From CAZOZZ01 sp965262425 (GTDB taxonomy: Bacteria; Acidobacteriota; Terriglobia; 20CM-2-55-15): a stretch of 64,000 nt of DNA. Location: assembly GCA_965262425.1 (NCBI GenBank), contig OZ253536.1:1426001-1490000 (forward strand), read 5' to 3'. Under the pieces are notes generated by a model. That model was not told the DNA's origin, did no database searches, and saw nothing but the letters and a program-made list of their open reading frames with translations. The translations under genes and the position numbers were made by a program. Every line of letters begins with the position of its first letter. Within the stretch, counting starts at the first letter, position 1. Below, one piece after another: positions 15,038 to 23,752 of the stretch.

Positions 15038-16411
15038 ATGGGAAGACTGAGCGTTTTATCGACTTCATATTTTCTGGTGACGGTGGTGTTTCCGGAGACG
15101 CTGGCGGCCGCCGCCCAGGACGCCGTGGTCCCGGCCGTAGATAGTGGCGACACCGCATGGGTCATGGTCTGTTCCGCCCTCGTGTTGCTGATGACCATAC
15201 CGGGCCTCGCCCTCTTCTATGGCGGTCTCGTTCGGACGAAGAACGTTCTGGGCACTCTGATGCAGAGCTTCATCATTGTTGCGTTGATCAGTGTCCAGTG
15301 GGTCCTGTTCGGTTACAGCCTGGCGTTCGCTCCAGGTGGAATCATCGGCGGTCTGGAATGGATGGGTCTTGCCGGAGTCGGCCAGGATCCGGGCATCTAC
15401 TCCGACACCATTCCCCACCAGGCGTTCATGGTGTTCCAGTTGATGTTTGCCATCATCACGCCGGCGCTGATGACAGGCGCCTTCGCCGAACGAATGAAGT
15501 TCAGTACCTTTCTTGTGTTCACGCTGCTGTGGGCAACGTTCATATACGATCCGCTGGCGCATTGGGTGTGGGGTTCCGGTGGATGGCTCGGCGAACTCGG
15601 AGCCCTGGATTTTGCCGGTGGTACCGTTGTCCATATCAGCTCCGGGATCTCGGCCCTCGTCGCTTCCGTCATGGTGGGGCGACGCCTGAGCTACGGCCAC
15701 GCCACGCCGCCGCACAACCTGCCCTTCACCGTACTGGGTGCATCCCTTCTCTGGGTGGGATGGTTCGGGTTCAACGCCGGCTCGGCCCTGGCGGCGTCCG
15801 GCCTTGCCGTCAGCGCCTTTGTCGTCACGAACACTGCAGGGGCGGCCGCGGCTCTCGGTTGGACGGCGGCGGAATGGATCGTGAAAGGGAAGCCGACTGT
15901 ACTGGGAGCGGCAACCGGGGCGGTCGCCGGCCTTGTGGCTATTACACCGGCCGCGGGCTTCGTCGGTCCGGTGTCGGCGCTGGCGATCGGCGCCGTTGCC
16001 GGCGGGTTGTGCTATTCCGCCTGTGAATTCAAGGCGCGGCTGGGTTACGACGATGCACTCGATGTCGTCGGGGTCCACGGGGTCGGAGGAGTCTGGGGCG
16101 CCCTGGCAACCGGTTTGTTCGCCTCGACTGCAATCAACCCGGACGGCGCGAACGGACTCTTCTTCGGCAATCCCGAACTGCTCTGGAAACAATTCATCGC
16201 CGTCGGAGCGACTGTCGCGTTTGCTGGAATCGGAACGGCCGTCATCCTCACTATTCTCAAACCGATCATGGGTCTGCGCGTCACCGCGGAAGAGGAGGAG
16301 ATGGGGCTGGACATGAGCCAGCACAGCGAGAGCGCCTACACGTTGGAATCGTCCGGCTACGGAGAATCGGTCCCCGACTGGGCTTTGGGCAAGGAAAGGA
16401 GCGAGGAGTGA
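15038..16411 (+). CDS. amt: Ammonium transporter, Amt family
   Basis: A 457-residue inner-membrane protein with about 11 helices after a cleavable signal ending near PETLAAAAQ. Family landmarks are MTIPGLALFYGGLVRTKN, DFAGGTVVHISSGISALVAS (first channel His), WFGFNAGSA, and DALDVVGVHGVGGVWGALATGLFA (second channel His). It conducts ammonium/ammonia across the inner membrane. The start at 15038 is chosen over an upstream in-frame ATG at 14918 because the signal peptide begins there and the extra 40 residues are not family-like. No glnK partner is adjacent. Confidence 0.93.
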   Translation: MGRLSVLSTSYFLVTVVFPETLAAAAQDAVVPAVDSGDTAWVMVCSALVLLMTIPGLALFYGGLVRTKNVLGTLMQSFIIVALISVQWVLFGYSLAFAPGGIIGGLEWMGLAGVGQDPGIYSDTIPHQAFMVFQLMFAIITPALMTGAFAERMKFSTFLVFTLLWATFIYDPLAHWVWGSGGWLGELGALDFAGGTVVHISSGISALVASVMVGRRLSYGHATPPHNLPFTVLGASLLWVGWFGFNAGSALAASGLAVSAFVVTNTAGAAAALGWTAAEWIVKGKPTVLGAATGAVAGLVAITPAAGFVGPVSALAIGAVAGGLCYSACEFKARLGYDDALDVVGVHGVGGVWGALATGLFASTAINPDGANGLFFGNPELLWKQFIAVGATVAFAGIGTAVILTILKPIMGLRVTAEEEEMGLDMSQHSESAYTLESSGYGESVPDWALGKERSEE

Positions 16412-16692
16412 TCAGCAGCAGGAGTCTGCGCGGCAGAAGAGATCTACTGCGAAAGCGGTATAATCGGTCCATATTTCCCCGATTTTTCGTTAAATAGAAC
16501 CACTATTCGCCTCAAAATCGAGAAAATCTGGCCTCGATTCTCCACTTTCTCGCTACGATCCCGTCTGCCGCGCAGGCTCCTATAGTAGCCACAACTGGGG
16601 AACAGGGAATCAACGCAAAATCGCTAAGTCGCAAAGGGCGCAAATGGGTTTTGTTGGGAGAGGAAGGTTGCGGCTGTCCCACAACAAAAAAC

Positions 16693-18218
16693 GGGTCCTC
16701 GGCAAAATCTGTGGGTAGAAACGGGCAAATGAGTGGCCTGTGGAAAGTGGCGACGCTGAGGGAATCCGGTAAGAGACGCGCGGATTTCCACAGCGACTTG
16801 AATCGGCCGGAAAAGACGTGGGGCCGATTCACACTTCCACACAGGCCGGGATGAGGAGAAACCGACGATGAGAACGAAAGGGATGTAGCACACCCTGGCT
16901 CGAATCCTGTATTTGGTATTGCACCAAACAAATCCAAAGCAGGAGAGACGAGACCAGGGTGCAAGTGAAGACTATTCTGAATCGAGTGCAGAAGTTCAAG
17001 TCCTTTGTCTACGGAGCAGTGCGATGGGAACGAATCGGGGGCGAGACGGCACTGTTGGTGGAGATATTTCCACGACGCAACAGCCGGCCGGTCTGCTCGG
17101 GCTGCGGGCGTGCGGGACCGGGTTACGACACGCTGGAGGCCCGCCTGTTCGAGTTTGTGCCGCTGTGGGGCTTTCCCGTGTTCTTCGTGTATCTGATGCG
17201 GCGTGTGGATTGCAGGCGTTGTGGCGTGAAGGTCGAATCGGTGCCCTGGGCCGAGGGTAAGCAAACCTTGACGCGGACGTATATGCAATTTCTGGCCGGT
17301 TGGGCGCGGCGGATGTCCTGGCAGGAGGTTGCCGACATCTTCCGGACTTCCTGGGAGAAGGTGTTTCGATCTGTGGAATGGATCGTCGGCTGGGGGCTGG
17401 CGCACCGGGACCTGGAGGGTGTGACCGCGATTGGCGTGGACGAGATTCTCTGGCGCCGGGGGCACAAGTACCTGACGGTGGTCTACCAGATCGACCGGCA
17501 TTCCAAGCGGCTGCTCTGGGTCGGCCGGGATCGCACGGTGAAAACGTTGCTGCGCTTCTTCCAGCAATTCGGAGTCGAGCGCGCCGCCGAGTTGAAGTTC
17601 GTGTGCAGCGACATGTGGAAGCCGTATCTGAAGGTGATTTCCAAGAAAGCATCGACGGCCCTGCATGTTCTGGATCGGTTTCATATCGCCATGCACATGA
17701 ATAAGGCCATCGATGAGGTTCGAGCCCAGGAATCCCGGGATATGAAAGCCGCGGGATTGGAGCCGATCCTGAAACACTCCCGGTGGTGTTTGCTCAAGCG
17801 CCCCCAGAACCGAACCGACAAGCAAGACATCAAGCTGGCCGACCTGCTCCAGTACAACCTGCGGACCGTTCGGAGCTTTCTGCTCAAGGAGGACTTCCAG
17901 TTCTTCTGGGAGTACACGTCGCCCTACTGGGCCGGTCAATTCATGGATGCCTGGTGCCGGCGGACGATGCGATCCCGGATCGAGCCCATGAAAAAGGTGG
18001 CGCGCATGCTCCGCTCCCACCGGGAACTCCTGCTCAACTGGTTCCGTGCCAAAAAGCGGATTTCCGGGGGCATCGTCGAAGGTTTCAACAACAAAGCGAA
18101 AGTGACCACCAGAAAAGCGTATGGTTTTCGGACCTTTAGAGCTGCCCAAGTCGCTCTCTACCACACGCTTGGAGCGTTACCGGAACCCGATGTCGCCCAC
18201 AGATTTTACTGAGGAGGC
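16693..18218 (+). mobile_element. Complete ISL3-family insertion sequence, 1526 bp
   Basis: The element is flanked by perfect 8-bp direct repeats, CAAAAAAC at 16685-16692 and 18219-18226, the usual target-duplication length of the family. The terminal inverted repeats are about 23 bp with 19 matches; the inner 12 bp AAAATCTGTGGG are perfect. One complete transposase gene fills most of the interior. Perfect ends, target duplication and an intact gene indicate a recent, potentially active insertion. The ends closely resemble those of the 317-bp elements. Confidence 0.93.
16959..18212 (+). CDS. ISL3-family transposase
   Basis: A 417-residue DDE transposase. The N-terminal zinc-finger pair is CSGCG (Cys46, Cys49) and CRRCG (Cys85, Cys88). 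Candidate catalytic residues are Asp161 in GVDEILWRRGHKYLTVVYQI, Asp218 in VCSDMWKPYL and Glu374 in GGIVEGFNNKAK, the standard family pattern. HVLDRFHIAMHMNKAIDEVR is also characteristic. It starts with GTG at 16959, preceded by AGGAGAG. The stop lies 6 bp from the right end of the element, inside the terminal repeat. No frameshift or stop was seen. Confidence 0.95.
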   Translation: MQVKTILNRVQKFKSFVYGAVRWERIGGETALLVEIFPRRNSRPVCSGCGRAGPGYDTLEARLFEFVPLWGFPVFFVYLMRRVDCRRCGVKVESVPWAEGKQTLTRTYMQFLAGWARRMSWQEVADIFRTSWEKVFRSVEWIVGWGLAHRDLEGVTAIGVDEILWRRGHKYLTVVYQIDRHSKRLLWVGRDRTVKTLLRFFQQFGVERAAELKFVCSDMWKPYLKVISKKASTALHVLDRFHIAMHMNKAIDEVRAQESRDMKAAGLEPILKHSRWCLLKRPQNRTDKQDIKLADLLQYNLRTVRSFLLKEDFQFFWEYTSPYWAGQFMDAWCRRTMRSRIEPMKKVARMLRSHRELLLNWFRAKKRISGGIVEGFNNKAKVTTRKAYGFRTFRAAQVALYHTLGALPEPDVAHRFY

Positions 18219-18280
18219 CAAAAAACTTTGCGACCTTCGCGTTTTGGCGCCTTTGCGTTGAAAATCGTTTTTTCTTCCTT

Positions 18281-19834
18281 TCATACCGGCATGATCCCAT
18301 GTTTCTTTCTGGGTCTGTCCTCTGCCTTGTTCGCCAGCATCTCCAGTGATTGAATCAAACGGATGCGGGTTTCGGCCGGCCGGACTGCCGCGTTCGCGTG
18401 GCGTTTCGCGAGCGCTTCGAAAGGGCCGACAAAGCGTTGGTTGAACTCTTCGAGCTTCTGTCGTCGAACCTCCGCCGGGTTTTCCGCCTGTTCGATCTCC
18501 CGTTTGTAGAGGACGCCGACAGCCCCGGCCGCTCCCATGACGGCCAACTCGACACCAGGCCAGACGAAGACCTGATCGGCGCCCATTTCATGGGTGCACA
18601 TTGCCTGCTTGGCTCCGCCATAACCTTTCCGGAGATAAATCGTAATTTTGGGCACGGTCGATTCCGCATAGGCATAGAGCATCTTCGCCCCGTGACGGAT
18701 GATGCCTTTCTGTTCCTGCTTCGGTCCGGGCATGTATCCGGGTACGTCGACCAGCGTGACGATGGGAATGTTGTAGGCATCGCAAAGCCGTATGAACCGG
18801 GAGGCTTTGTCGGAACAATCGACATCCAGACTTCCCGCAAGGAACATCGGCTGGTTGGCGACGAATCCGACCGGGCGACCGTTCAATCGACCGAAACCAA
18901 TGACGATGTTGCGGGCCCACCCGGATTTCAGTTCATCGAATGACTCGTCGTCGACCAGAGCCCGGATGACCTTACGAATGTCATAGGGCTTACGAACATT
19001 GTCGGGAACGATTTCATCGAGACCTTCAACTTGCCGCTGTGGATCATCCGTCGGAGTCCTTATTGGAGGATTTTCCTTGTTGCTGGCCGGAAGGTATCCG
19101 AGAAGCGTTCGAATCCGGGCGATGCAATCCTCGTCGTTGCTTGCGACGACGTCGGAAACACCGGACGTTTCTGAATGAACCTTATGGCCCCCGAGTTCCT
19201 CCATGGTCACTTCTTCGCCGATCACCGACTTGACGACGGAGGGCCCGGTAATGAACATCTGGCTGGTGCCCGCGACCATGACGATGATGTCGGTCAGTGC
19301 CGGGGAGTAGGCCGCGACGCCGATACAGGGGCCCATGATGGCCGAGATTTGCGGGACGACACCGGAAGTCACCGTGTTCTGGTAGAAGATCTTTCCGATC
19401 GAACGGGTGACATCCAGACCTTCCTGTATACGGGCTCCGGCCGAGTCGTACAGGCCCACCACGGGAGCGCCGACTTTGCGCGCGGTTTCGATCGTGTAGG
19501 CGATCTTTTCCGCGTGAACGCTTCCGACGGTGCCGGCAAAGCTCGTGAAATCCTGGGCGAAGACGTATGTGAGGCGCCCGTTTATTTTTCCGTAGCCTGT
19601 GATGACACCGTCTCCCGGCTGCTTTCGCTCGTCCATTCCGAACTCGGTCGTGGGGCTTTCAGCCAGCAGGAAGTCCTCAAGGAAGGTTTCCCGGTCCATC
19701 AATCTCTCGACACGCTCCCTTGCCGTCAACTTTCCCTGTTCGTGCTGCCGGGCGATGGACTTCGGCTGTCCGTTGAGCGCGGTCGCCTCCAGGGCGTCGA
19801 GCCGTCCTATCAATTCGTCATGATCATTAGACAT
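18281..19834 (-). CDS. Biotin-dependent acyl-CoA carboxylase, carboxyltransferase beta subunit
   Basis: A 517-residue protein of the propionyl-CoA carboxylase beta/methylmalonyl-CoA decarboxylase alpha family, which moves carboxyl between carboxybiotin and an acyl-CoA. Recognised segments are KLTARERVERLMD, the oxyanion loop SAGARIQEGLDV, GPCIGVAAYSPAL, the second-half loop FVDVPGYMPGPKQEQKGIIRHGAK-like region, and YLRKGYGGAKQAMC. Length is normal. The biotin carboxylase and biotin carrier subunits are not in this window, so the acyl specificity (propionyl versus others) cannot be fixed. Confidence 0.9.
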   Translation of the reverse strand: MSNDHDELIGRLDALEATALNGQPKSIARQHEQGKLTARERVERLMDRETFLEDFLLAESPTTEFGMDERKQPGDGVITGYGKINGRLTYVFAQDFTSFAGTVGSVHAEKIAYTIETARKVGAPVVGLYDSAGARIQEGLDVTRSIGKIFYQNTVTSGVVPQISAIMGPCIGVAAYSPALTDIIVMVAGTSQMFITGPSVVKSVIGEEVTMEELGGHKVHSETSGVSDVVASNDEDCIARIRTLLGYLPASNKENPPIRTPTDDPQRQVEGLDEIVPDNVRKPYDIRKVIRALVDDESFDELKSGWARNIVIGFGRLNGRPVGFVANQPMFLAGSLDVDCSDKASRFIRLCDAYNIPIVTLVDVPGYMPGPKQEQKGIIRHGAKMLYAYAESTVPKITIYLRKGYGGAKQAMCTHEMGADQVFVWPGVELAVMGAAGAVGVLYKREIEQAENPAEVRRQKLEEFNQRFVGPFEALAKRHANAAVRPAETRIRLIQSLEMLANKAEDRPRKKHGIMPV

Positions 19835-20049
19835 AGGTCAACAAACTTAAAACGACGGTGGGTGATGTATCAAGCTTGCTTTTCGATGTTGCGGTTAATT
19901 GGTACTTGAAATCACAGCCCGGGCAATCAAGAAGGTAGTCCGGAGACGGCGAACTGATGTTCGTCGCGTGGGCGGTTCGGGTCGGATTGATACAGTTAAG
20001 ACTTCCCACGGAAGGCCAGGGACGGCCGCCCCGACACTCTGTCCCGTCA

Positions 20050-20892
20050 CTAGTCGTTGGCGTAGCTTACTTCCGCGCGCCGCATTTTCACGGCGGCCGC
20101 AGTCAGGACCAGGAGCGTCATTAACAGCATTCCGGGGACCGATATCCAGGGGGATGTGGGGTCGGTGATAACCGCAAGCGGTCCAAAGGGCAAGGGGACA
20201 GGACTCAACGATTGCAGGTAGTGGATGACGCTGATCTTCTGGAGGGTTGCCGGGAGAAAGATGTTCAAAGACTCCCATCCCAGTATCAGAACTGCCGGCA
20301 CGATGGGATTTCGGAACAGGATGCCCATCAAGAGGAAGACAGCGCCATAGCCGCTGCATGCAAGGAACGCGATGGCGCCGTATGTCAGCGCGTAGCCCAC
20401 GCCCGGACCGTTGACGAACTGGGCCTCCATCACCCGCGAACCGGAAGGGACGAACATCAGCACGTAGCTGGCGACCGTGCTCAGCACGAAGAGGACGGAG
20501 ACATTCAGCAGCCCGCCCAGGTATTTGCCGGTCATGATGATTTCGCGCCGTACCGGGGCCAGCAGGTAGTAGTGCAGCGTCTTTTCGAGGACCTCCCCGC
20601 GGAATAGCTGGGTGAAGACCGCCACGCAACCGAAGAAAATCGCAAGTCGCAGAATGTAGGACTGAAAGATGCTGGCGAAGATGATGCCGAGCGTACCGAC
20701 GTCTTCGGTTTCCGCGTCGCCCAGCAGGACCCTGACGGTCAGGAGAAAGACGGGTCCACCGGCCAGCAGCAGCGCACCCACCCAGCGACGACCGGCGAAG
20801 CTCTTTCGTGCTTCGAACTTCGTCACCGCAAGGATCTGTCGAAACCACAGATCCCAGGGAGGTGCCTTCAGGCTGTTTACTGATGAATTCAT
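20050..20892 (-). CDS. ABC-2 type transporter permease (second pair)
   Basis: A 280-residue integral membrane protein with about six hydrophobic segments, among them WVGALLLAGGPVFLLTVRVLL, LAIFFGCVAVFTQLF and TLLVLTAAAVKM. The cytoplasmic segment RGEVLEKTLHYYLLAPVRREIIMTGKYL is typical of ABC-2 permeases. It is the last gene of a six-gene leftward operon and starts 19 bp after its partner ATPase gene. The substrate is unknown. The 215 bp between its stop and the carboxylase start contain no gene that I can see. Confidence 0.8.
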   Translation of the reverse strand: MNSSVNSLKAPPWDLWFRQILAVTKFEARKSFAGRRWVGALLLAGGPVFLLTVRVLLGDAETEDVGTLGIIFASIFQSYILRLAIFFGCVAVFTQLFRGEVLEKTLHYYLLAPVRREIIMTGKYLGGLLNVSVLFVLSTVASYVLMFVPSGSRVMEAQFVNGPGVGYALTYGAIAFLACSGYGAVFLLMGILFRNPIVPAVLILGWESLNIFLPATLQKISVIHYLQSLSPVPLPFGPLAVITDPTSPWISVPGMLLMTLLVLTAAAVKMRRAEVSYAND

Positions 20893-20911
20893 TGGATGCC
20901 CCTCTCGATGC

Positions 20912-21865
20912 TCATGAAGCGTGGCCGTTGGCGCCCACCAGGTAGTTGTAAACCGAATGGACGTCTTCGTCGGTCGGCGTCACACCCTCGACGTTCAGTT
21001 CGTCCTCGAGAACGATGCGATTCAACATGAGATAAAACTCGTCCACATTGCGCGTTCTGACGACAACACCTTTTCCGTCGTCACTGATACTTGCTTCGAC
21101 GACATGGTCGCAGGCAAAGACTTTCCGTGCCACCAGTGCCGGGTGGTCGCAGCGCACCATGATCGAGATCGGATGTTCATCCATCTCGTGCCTCACGCCC
21201 TGAATCTCACCCTCGGCGACAACGTAGCCGTGACTCATCATCACGACCTGGTCGGAGATCATATCGACCTCGTGAAGAATGTGGCTCGACACGATGACGT
21301 GAAAGCCTTCGGCTGCCAGATCCTGAAAGAGTGCGATGAACTCGGCCCGGGCCATGGGGTCCAGGCCGTTCAACGGCTCATCCAGGACGAGAACCGCCGG
21401 GCGATGCGCGATAGCCGTGGCCAGCTTGATCCTCTGGCGCATCCCTTTGCTGTAGGCCGCGACGCGCCTGTGGGCGTCGTCGACCAACCCGACCTGCTCG
21501 ATGGCGTTCCAGGTCCGGTCTTTTGTTTCCTTTGCCGAATGGCCGTGCAAACCCAGCAGGGAACTCACCAGGTCGAAGCCGCTCAATCCCTTCGGGAAGT
21601 TGTCGAATTGAGTGCAATAGCCGATCAGCCGGTAGAATTTCTCGGGAGACGACGGTGTCAGGCCATGGACCTCGACCCACCCTTGAGTCGGTTGTAGCAG
21701 TCCCGACATGAGGTTCATGAGCGTCGTCTTATCCGAGCCGTTCGGACCCACCAGGCTCGTGATACCCGGCTGCACCGTCAGGTTGATCTTGTTGACGCCG
21801 AGCACCTCTCCGTAGAACTTCGAGATGTTCGAGAACACGATGGTCCTGTCGTTTTCCATCGTCAT
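20912..21865 (-). CDS. ABC transporter ATPase with an altered Walker A motif
   Basis: A 317-residue ATP-binding subunit. Walker B (VLVLDEPLNGLDP), the signature region (AYSKGMRQRIKLATA) and the switch His (VIVSSHILHEV) are intact. The Walker A loop reads G40-P-N-G-S-D45-K46-T-T, with Asp where the invariant Gly before Lys should be (GAT instead of GGT). That change would be expected to impair nucleotide binding. The start overlaps the stop of the upstream permease gene (ATGA). It pairs with the permease at 20050-20892. Confidence 0.88.
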   Translation of the reverse strand: MTMENDRTIVFSNISKFYGEVLGVNKINLTVQPGITSLVGPNGSDKTTLMNLMSGLLQPTQGWVEVHGLTPSSPEKFYRLIGYCTQFDNFPKGLSGFDLVSSLLGLHGHSAKETKDRTWNAIEQVGLVDDAHRRVAAYSKGMRQRIKLATAIAHRPAVLVLDEPLNGLDPMARAEFIALFQDLAAEGFHVIVSSHILHEVDMISDQVVMMSHGYVVAEGEIQGVRHEMDEHPISIMVRCDHPALVARKVFACDHVVEASISDDGKGVVVRTRNVDEFYLMLNRIVLEDELNVEGVTPTDEDVHSVYNYLVGANGHAS

Positions 21866-22734
21866 CGGACCACCTCATACGCTTTCACCTTACGTGAGAG
21901 CAGGTAGATACTGATTCCACAGACGATCGCCAGCGACAGCCAGGCGCTCCACATGGGGAGAGGGTATTCCCGAATGGAGGGTGGGACCCCGAGAAAGAGC
22001 CTTTGCCATATCGCACTCATCACGACGGGAAGCATCATCATGAAACCCCAATCGGTGCGCAGAATCCCGTTGAAAGCGCCACCGAAGCCCGCGGTCACGA
22101 AGAAAACGCCGAAGAGCATGCCTGCGGCAACCGGTCGCCATTTCACCCATGCCGACAGGGCGAGCGCGAGCAGCGAGACTGTCGTGATCCAGACCCAGGC
22201 ACCAACTAAAATCGCCATCGCGATCCGGAGATTCGCAAACATCCACGCGGCGCCCTCCAGGCTGGTCTGCATCAGGAACAGGAACATTCCCGGAATCCAG
22301 GTGATGAGAGAGAGCAGAACGGCCAGGACGGCAAACTTACCCAGTGTGTATTCCGTTCTGGTGAACGGCCGGCTCAAATACAGCGGCATCGCACCGTTTG
22401 TCAGATCCGGCGAGACAAGCCCGGGGCCGACAACGGCCGCCATGAAGAAGGCCAGCGTCGACTCGACACCCATCACAACCGCGAAGAATTCGGCATTGAC
22501 AGCCAGGAGCTCATCGACCGGGATCTGGAAGGCAAGCAGGACATCGAGGTTGTGGTGCAGATAGATGAAGAACCCGCCGACAAGCATCGGAACGAAACAG
22601 AGGACGAAGTAGACGAGGAACAACCTTGAAACGAACACTTGTTGAAACGCATACCGGGCGAGCACCCAGAAGCGCCACTTTTCATCGGTCAAGGGGCCGT
22701 CGTAGCTCTGATAGGTTTGCTTATAGACTGCCAT
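21862..22734 (-). CDS. ABC transporter permease (first pair)
   Basis: A 290-residue membrane protein with about six hydrophobic segments, including LFLVYFVLCFVPMLVGGFFIYL, FFMAAVVGPGLV, FAVLAVLLSLITWIPGMFLFLM and LSLAIVCGISIYLL. The segment LTNGAMPLYLSRPFTRTEYTLGKF is typical of ABC-2/NosY-like permeases. Its start overlaps the upstream ATPase gene by 14 bp and its stop overlaps the downstream ATPase start, so all are translated from one message. The substrate is unknown. Confidence 0.82.
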   Translation of the reverse strand: MAVYKQTYQSYDGPLTDEKWRFWVLARYAFQQVFVSRLFLVYFVLCFVPMLVGGFFIYLHHNLDVLLAFQIPVDELLAVNAEFFAVVMGVESTLAFFMAAVVGPGLVSPDLTNGAMPLYLSRPFTRTEYTLGKFAVLAVLLSLITWIPGMFLFLMQTSLEGAAWMFANLRIAMAILVGAWVWITTVSLLALALSAWVKWRPVAAGMLFGVFFVTAGFGGAFNGILRTDWGFMMMLPVVMSAIWQRLFLGVPPSIREYPLPMWSAWLSLAIVCGISIYLLSRKVKAYEVVR

Positions 22735-23752
22735 CAGGTGTCTCCATGGCTTTCAAGAAGATGTCCTGGAGGGAATCCCTCTTGTAGTCGAGCTTGCGGA
22801 TTTGAACCCCCGTGTCTGCAGCCATCCGGTAGAGATCCCGGACTTCGACCTCGCTCGGAAGGATCATCTTGATTTTGCGTGTTCCGTTCACCGCCAATTC
22901 GCAACCTAGTTCTTTAGCCATTCGGAGGAACGAAGCCGTGTCGCCGAGTGCCTCGACGTTCAGGAACTTACGGTTGGTTCGCCGCTCTTCCTCGAGATTG
23001 CAGTAGGTGACGATGCGCCCCGCTTTCAGAATGAGAACCTCGTCGCAGCACTCTTCGACATCCCGCAGCAGGTGGGAGGAAAGAATCAACTGCGTGTGGC
23101 CACTGTCCCGGATGCTCCTGATGATCTCGATCATCCGCATGCGGGCATTGGCGTCCAGACCGTTCGTCGGTTCGTCCAGGACCAGCATCTTTGGCCCGTG
23201 GACGGTTGCCACGGCCAGCTTCGTCATCTGCTTCATGCCGAGCGAATACGTGCCGACGGGCCGGTACCGGGCCTCGCCCATGCCCAGGTAGAACAGGGTT
23301 TCGTGGGCTCGTTCGAGCGCTTCGTTCTTCGGCAGGCCGGACAACTCGCCCATCAGGCGCACGAGGCGGATGGCGCTCATGCCGGCGATAAACGAATCGT
23401 TCTCGGGCATGTACCCGATGTGGTGGCGTATTTCCCGGATGTGGGTGCGGATGTCCATGCCGAGGATTTCCGCCGTTCCACCGGATGGTTGGTGAAACCC
23501 CAGCAGGGTTTGCATCAAGGTGCTCTTGCCGGCTCCGTTCGGTCCCAGCAGGCCGATGGCTTTCCCCGACAACTTTCCATCGAGCTGCTTCAGAATCGGT
23601 CGTCCGGTGAAAGTAACCGATAGATTGTGGAGTTCAATGGTTGGCGTGGTCGTCATGGGCGATTCCCCGGAGCCTCCCATCTTACCCGTTGGGGCGCCAT
23701 CCTGGCGCCCCGATTTCTTTCCGTTTGAGATGGCCGTTCCCATGGTTCTCAT
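22721..23752 (-). CDS. ABC transporter ATPase (first pair)
   Basis: A 343-residue ATP-binding protein with intact motifs: Walker A GPNGAGKST (about 70-78), signature YSLGMKQMTKLAVATVHGPK, Walker B MLVLDEPTNGLD and switch region LILSSHLL. The first 32 residues precede the usual domain start (TIELHNLSVTF), so initiation at the internal Met33 is possible. The ATG at 23752 is kept because it overlaps the upstream FecR-type gene stop as ATGA. It pairs with the permease at 21862-22734 and contrasts with the mutated ATPase of the second pair. Confidence 0.87.
   Translation of the reverse strand: MRTMGTAISNGKKSGRQDGAPTGKMGGSGESPMTTTPTIELHNLSVTFTGRPILKQLDGKLSGKAIGLLGPNGAGKSTLMQTLLGFHQPSGGTAEILGMDIRTHIREIRHHIGYMPENDSFIAGMSAIRLVRLMGELSGLPKNEALERAHETLFYLGMGEARYRPVGTYSLGMKQMTKLAVATVHGPKMLVLDEPTNGLDANARMRMIEIIRSIRDSGHTQLILSSHLLRDVEECCDEVLILKAGRIVTYCNLEEERRTNRKFLNVEALGDTASFLRMAKELGCELAVNGTRKIKMILPSEVEVRDLYRMAADTGVQIRKLDYKRDSLQDIFLKAMETPDGSL

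Larger units (their letters stand above)
16608..18267. repeat. Palindromic repeat C, split by the ISL3-family element
   Basis: The left arm (about 16608-16645) contains tcaacgcaaaatcgctaag and gtcgcaaagggcgcaaat. The right arm (about 18225-18267) is the inverted counterpart, with ctttgcgacc and gcgcctttgcgttga. The arms are now separated by the 1526-bp insertion sequence at 16693-18218; without it they would be about 90 bp apart, as in repeats A and B. The short stretch gttttgttggga/tcccacaacaaaaaac inside the left half forms an additional hairpin. Confidence 0.65.
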
